The notes beneath the pieces are model-generated. The model was not told the origin of the DNA. It ran no database searches and saw only the letters and a program-made list of their open reading frames with translations. The translations under genes and the position numbers were made by a program. DNA of 10,229 nucleotides from DASPXY01 sp038227745. Lineage in GTDB: Bacteria; Planctomycetota; Planctomycetia; Gemmatales; Gemmataceae. The stretch covers positions 1 through 10,229 of the forward strand of contig JBBRPS010000344.1 in the NCBI GenBank assembly GCA_038227745.1, given 5' to 3'. Of this stretch, positions 6,587-10,229 are shown one piece after another. Positions within the stretch are counted from its first letter, which is position 1; each line of letters starts with the position of its first letter.

Positions 6587-9500
6587 TCAGGCGGCTCTGG
6601 CAGACGCCCCCAGTTCCCGGGCGCTAGCCCGGATGTGCTCCTGCGCGGCGCGCGGGCAACTCGCGACCTCCCCCTGCGCCCGCTCGGCGCGCTCCAGGCG
6701 CGCGATCAATGGCGTGAGGACACGCGGCCCGTCGTCCACGTCCTCGAACATGCGGCGGTAGGTCAGCAGCGTCAGCTCGACCATCTGCTCGACGGCGAAT
6801 TCCTCCCGGGCGAAGGCGTGCCCCTGCGCGGATAGTTCGGCTCGGTGGGCGTCGTTCGTTAGCACCTCCGTCAGGTGGTCGGCGAGGCGCCCGGCGTCGC
6901 CGACGGCGGCCAGGTAGCCGGTGCGGCCGTGCAGGACCGCGTCGGCCGTGCCGCCGCCGCGCGTCGCCACCACCGGCACGCCCAGGTACTGCGCCTCGAT
7001 GGCCGCGTTGGGGCAGCCCTCGAACGCCGACGTCAGCAGCATGGCGTCGCTGGCGAGGAAGATGCTGCCGACGTCCTGGGAGCGGCCCAGCAGCTTGAGA
7101 TAGCGGTCCATGCCGTGCCGCTTCACCTCCGCCTCGACCTCGTCGGCCATGGCGCCGGTGCCGGCCAGCAGGACGCGCAACTCCGGCACGCGCCGCGACA
7201 CCTCGCGCACCACGCGGAGGAAGACGTCGGGCTGCTTCTCCGCGTCGAGCCGGAAGATGCCGCAGACCACCCTGTCGCCCGCGGACAGGCCGAAGGCCGC
7301 CCGCGCCTTGCACCGCGCCTCGGCGGTGGACTCGGGGAAATGCTCGAAGATCATGCCGTTGGCGACGAGGTGGAAACGCTCGTATGGCACGCCCATCCAG
7401 TCAGCATAGCTGCGGGCGCCGGAGCGCGAGTTCGACAGCAGGTGGACGCGCTGCGACCTGGCCAGGAGGCGATACCACACGCCCATCCACGGGTGATAGA
7501 ACCGCGGGAAGTTGGTCGGGTTCGAGTTGCGCATGCTCATCAGGATGCGCGGCACTCCGGCGAGCAGACCGGCGATGGCGCCGAGGACGTTCGGCTCGTC
7601 CAACCAGCAGTGCAGCACGTCCACCTTCAGCGCACGGATGTCCTCGCGCAGGGCAAGGGCGTGGCGGCGCAGCTGCGGCGGCACCGCGGCCAGCAGGGAC
7701 TCATCGACGTCCGCCGGGGCGAGCGCGACGGTCCGCCCGTGGCCCGCGGTCAGCACCTTCAGCCCGTGCTTTTCGAGCAAATGGTTGTAGTGGCCGCGCT
7801 CGCCGGTCGCGTCGTGCGTCGTCCGCACCGCCACCTCGACGCCGCGTTGTGCCAGGCCGATGGCGAGGTTGCACATCTGCCGCTCGGCGCCGCCGGAGTA
7901 GAGGGCGCCGACGTACTGCACCACACGGAGCGGCCGGCCCTCCGGCGGGGCGTCCTGGCCCAGCCGTTCGTTGTCGCGCGCGATCCAGTCGGACCAGACG
8001 CGCAGCTCGGGCGTGCCATCGAGGGCGCAGACCTGCTCGGTGAAGTCCTGGCGGCCCATGCGGGTCATCGCCCACTGCATCACGCGCCGCTCGGCCCGGT
8101 TCAGCGCCGGCAGCAGGAACGGGGCGACCTTGCGGCAGAGCGTGCCCAGGGTCCGGCGGTACAGCCGCCGGGCGAAGAGCGATTCGGTGTCGAGGACGCG
8201 CCAGCAGTCCTCCTCGAAGAACCACAGTTTCTGGGCCCCGCACCGCCGCCAGTACCACAGCGCCCGCAGGCCCACCCGGGCCTCGGCCATCGGGAACAGG
8301 ACCGAGTGGGCGCCCGCTGGCCCCTCCCGGCCGGGCAGCAACGACAGCAGTGGCTCGTTCGCCTTCGACACCTCGACGCCCCAGACGGGGCTGACGCCGG
8401 AGGACGGCTGGATCTGCACGACGGGCGTCTGGCGCATCATGGCGGTCAGTTCTTCCAACCACGGCCCCGGCTCGACCGGCGCGGTGAGGACCAGCGGTCC
8501 GCCCGACAGCCGCCAGGTAGTGATCGCCTGGTGGATCCGCGCACCGCGGACGACGTTCCGGACCAACTCGCCGCGCTCCGTCACGGGCCGATACCGCCAG
8601 TACACCTGAGGCATCTCCCGGCGCAGCTCGGACCGCCAGCGGTTCACTTCCTGGCAGTGGCGGAGCCGCTCCCAGACGAGGTCGTTCGTCTGGTGCATCG
8701 AGTGCTGATGGCTGCCCAGCTGGCAGTCGGTGAAGGTCCGGTACAGGCGCAGCCGCCCGGTCCGGCGCGCCACCTCGTCCCCGACCGGGGCCTTGGTGCA
8801 GACGGCCAGGCGCACCGAGCGGACGGCGCCGGTCAGGTCGTCCACCTCGCTGAGGAACTCGCCCTGGGGTGTCCGGTCCGTGTCGTCCACGACCAGCGAG
8901 CCGACCACGTCGAGCTGCCGGTAGTGGCGCACCACCGCGAACGGCTGCAGGAGGCGCGTGAAGTCCTCGAACGACGGCACGCGCAGGTGGTACGGGTTGC
9001 CGTGGCGGTTGACCTCCGCCCAGCCGTCCTCCAGCGCCTGGTCCGGCACGGAGACGACGAGGCGGCCGCCCGGCCGCAGCACGCGCAGGAACTCCGCGAT
9101 GGCGGTCTCGTGGTCGGTGATGTGCTCCAGCACCTCGGTGCAGACGACGAGGTCGAAGGCGGCGTCGGCGCAGGGCAGGCGCCGGTTGAGGTTCGCCTGC
9201 CGGTACTCGACGCGCGGGTCGGCCGTCTGGCGCCGCGCCTCGTCGAGCAGCTCGGCCAGCAGTTCCACGCCGACCACGCGGCGGGCGCCGGCGGCGGCGA
9301 ACAGGCGCGCCCCGATGCCGGTGGCGCAGCCGGCCTCCAGGACGTCGAGGCCGGCGACGAGGCCGCTGACGAACTCCAGGCGCGACCGGCAGTGGGCCAT
9401 CATCTGGGCGTTGCCCGCCTCTTCCGCCGGGTGGTCGTAAAGGGGTGCGGACAGGCGGATCAAGGACATCCGAAAAGGATGAAACTGAACGGCCCGCAGG

Positions 9501-10084
9501 CCGAGTGCCAGGCGGCCGGCCGCGGCCACGACGTGCCGCACCGTACACTCCGGCGGCGCCCCGCGGTGGTCGCCGAGCACCTCGATGGCGCCGTTGACCT
9601 TCGCCAGACTGGACAGCAGGTGCAGGGCCAGGGGGGCGGCCTGTTTCTCGGCGGGCAGCATGCCAACGGCGATCACCAGGTCGAACGGCTCGCCCTCGCG
9701 GTCGGGCAGTTCTTCGAGGCGCAGGGCTTCCGTCGGGACGCCCGGCCCCTCGCCGCCGGTGAAGGCGTCGAGGTCGGGGGCCCAGGCCTCCCGCTCCAGC
9801 AGGTCCAGCAGGTGTCGGGTCATCGCCGCGTGATAGTCCTCGGACCCGGCGATCGGGGCGGGGCCGATGAAGGTGACGCGCGCCCCGTACGCCTTCAGCA
9901 GCCGGGCCAGCAGGACGTCGTCGGGGTCATCGCTGACGATGGCGGCGCTCCGGCCGACCAGGGTCGCCTCGCGGTGCTCCAGTCCCTTGACGAGGGCGTC
10001 GGTCCACGCGAGCAGTTCCGCGGCGTCGGGCGCGCTGGCCGTCCGGGGGGCGTTGTCTCCGGGATTGGGGGAGGCGTCCAGCAT
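6587..10084 (-). CDS. Multidomain methyltransferase-glycosyltransferase (GT4) fusion protein
   Basis: A 1165-residue protein combining at least two enzymes. Residues about 42-212 form a Rossmann-like region (AAIVSDDPDDVLLARLLKAYG, then FDLVIAVGMLP) that resembles a methyltransferase fold but lacks a glycine-rich SAM loop. Residues about 222-400 are a canonical class I methyltransferase: VLEAGCATGIG (248-258), VVGVE (270-274), FDLVVCTEVLEHI (310-322), LRPGGRLVVSVPD (336-348). Residues about 400-715 match nothing I recognise. Residues about 719-1112 are a GT-B glycosyltransferase of family 4 type: GALYSGGAERQ near 726, NSRSGARSYADWMGV, RLDAEKQPDVFLRV, and the E-x7-E motif FEGCPNAAIE (E1022, E1030) that binds the nucleotide-sugar donor. 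A polar tail follows. No signal peptide or membrane segment is seen, so it is probably cytoplasmic. The ATG at 10084 is favoured over a TTG two codons upstream. It is the first gene of the operon in view. Confidence 0.87.
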   Translation of the reverse strand: MLDASPNPGDNAPRTASAPDAAELLAWTDALVKGLEHREATLVGRSAAIVSDDPDDVLLARLLKAYGARVTFIGPAPIAGSEDYHAAMTRHLLDLLEREAWAPDLDAFTGGEGPGVPTEALRLEELPDREGEPFDLVIAVGMLPAEKQAAPLALHLLSSLAKVNGAIEVLGDHRGAPPECTVRHVVAAAGRLALGLRAVQFHPFRMSLIRLSAPLYDHPAEEAGNAQMMAHCRSRLEFVSGLVAGLDVLEAGCATGIGARLFAAAGARRVVGVELLAELLDEARRQTADPRVEYRQANLNRRLPCADAAFDLVVCTEVLEHITDHETAIAEFLRVLRPGGRLVVSVPDQALEDGWAEVNRHGNPYHLRVPSFEDFTRLLQPFAVVRHYRQLDVVGSLVVDDTDRTPQGEFLSEVDDLTGAVRSVRLAVCTKAPVGDEVARRTGRLRLYRTFTDCQLGSHQHSMHQTNDLVWERLRHCQEVNRWRSELRREMPQVYWRYRPVTERGELVRNVVRGARIHQAITTWRLSGGPLVLTAPVEPGPWLEELTAMMRQTPVVQIQPSSGVSPVWGVEVSKANEPLLSLLPGREGPAGAHSVLFPMAEARVGLRALWYWRRCGAQKLWFFEEDCWRVLDTESLFARRLYRRTLGTLCRKVAPFLLPALNRAERRVMQWAMTRMGRQDFTEQVCALDGTPELRVWSDWIARDNERLGQDAPPEGRPLRVVQYVGALYSGGAERQMCNLAIGLAQRGVEVAVRTTHDATGERGHYNHLLEKHGLKVLTAGHGRTVALAPADVDESLLAAVPPQLRRHALALREDIRALKVDVLHCWLDEPNVLGAIAGLLAGVPRILMSMRNSNPTNFPRFYHPWMGVWYRLLARSQRVHLLSNSRSGARSYADWMGVPYERFHLVANGMIFEHFPESTAEARCKARAAFGLSAGDRVVCGIFRLDAEKQPDVFLRVVREVSRRVPELRVLLAGTGAMADEVEAEVKRHGMDRYLKLLGRSQDVGSIFLASDAMLLTSAFEGCPNAAIEAQYLGVPVVATRGGGTADAVLHGRTGYLAAVGDAGRLADHLTEVLTNDAHRAELSAQGHAFAREEFAVEQMVELTLLTYRRMFEDVDDGPRVLTPLIARLERAERAQGEVASCPRAAQEHIRASARELGASARAA

Positions 10085-10100
10085 GCGCAAGTCCCTTTCC
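10085..10100 (-). promoter_or_regulatory. Ribosome-binding site of the fusion gene, deciding its start
   Basis: The coding strand reads GGAAAGGGA, then seven bases, then the ATG at 10084. The in-frame TTG at 10090 would sit only one base from this site, too close to be used, so the ATG is chosen. The AGGGACTT core is also found before the longer methyltransferase. Confidence 0.65.
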
Positions 10101-10120
10101 TGTCAAGTGCAGTTACCAAG

Positions 10121-10229
10121 CACCTCTTGGCGAACGGCCGGCGTAAGCCGGCTGGTACATCGCCTCCTGGCGAACGGCCGGCGTAAGCCGGCTGGTACAT
10201 CGCCTCCTGGCGAACGGCCGGCGTAAGCC
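10121..10229. repeat. 40-bp tandem repeat array with GCCGGC hairpins, open at the window edge
   Basis: Two identical 40-bp units (10131-10170 and 10171-10210) and the first 19 bases of a third (10211-10229) follow each other without spacers. Bases 10121-10130 are a degenerate match to a unit's last ten bases (8 of 10). Each unit contains GCCGGC-GTAA-GCCGGC, an inverted repeat able to form a 6-bp stem with a 4-base loop, extendable by a G-T and a C-G pair. The array lies about 37 bp or more upstream of the fusion gene start, in its leader or promoter region. Hairpin repeats of this style are, to my recollection, common in planctomycete intergenic DNA. No promoter is recognised in this 145-bp region. 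Confidence 0.85.

Noticed and set aside
6875..10186. A 1103-codon open frame on the + strand opposite the fusion gene
   Set aside because: Its translation is rich in Arg, Ala, Gln, His and Val with no recognisable domain, and it lies fully antisense to a gene with clear methyltransferase and GT4 motifs. Long antisense frames are expected where the true gene has very high third-position GC.
10121..10229. CRISPR array
   Set aside because: The 40-bp units abut directly with no variable spacers and no cas gene is present.

Overview
The window is GC-rich bacterial DNA with strongly G/C-biased third codon positions. It most likely comes from a planctomycete, perhaps of the Gemmata group. That guess rests on base composition and on two intergenic hairpin repeats whose style I associate with that group (GCCGGC-GTAA-GCCGGC at the right end, and a GGGG-TTTGC-CCCC type hairpin at 1099-1119). 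No ribosomal or other marker gene is present to confirm it. No rRNA, tRNA, CRISPR array, transposase or integrase was seen.

Left part, + strand (1-1885): the end of a lactate-utilisation operon. lutB enters the window already open, so its first roughly 100 codons lie outside, and it is followed by lutC. Together with an upstream lutA, which is not in view, these encode the iron-sulfur L-lactate oxidation complex that yields pyruvate. This is ordinary metabolism.

Right part, - strand (10084 down to 1905): four large genes in one probable operon that converges on lutC with only 19 bp between the stops. In order of transcription they are: (1) a 1165-residue fusion of a Rossmann-like domain, a class I methyltransferase, an unassigned central region and a GT4 glycosyltransferase; (2) a 445-residue class I SAM methyltransferase; (3) a 402-residue paralogue of it, about 68% identical by hand count and colinear without gaps; (4) a 623-residue radical SAM protein with a SPASM-like cysteine cluster at its N-terminus. 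The 162-bp spacer between the two methyltransferases holds a short coding-like stretch that may be a gene remnant or a frameshifted tail.

The most interesting observation is an approximately 80-residue module shared by genes 2, 3 and 4. It runs from a Cys-aromatic pair through EDG.PL, LH.DIR and GGG.YS.W to STSDNSDPNTNGR.Y. The two methyltransferases carry it ahead of the catalytic domain. The radical SAM protein carries it between its SPASM-like part and its radical SAM core. I do not recognise it as a named domain. Its presence in two unrelated enzyme classes in one operon suggests a common substrate- or carrier-recognition element. With the GT4 fusion, the operon looks like a pathway that builds and decorates a surface glycan, glycolipid or glycosylated peptide. 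The product cannot be told from the sequence.

The right edge (about 10121-10229) lies upstream of the operon and is a 40-bp tandem repeat array, each unit carrying a GCCGGC hairpin, which runs off the window.
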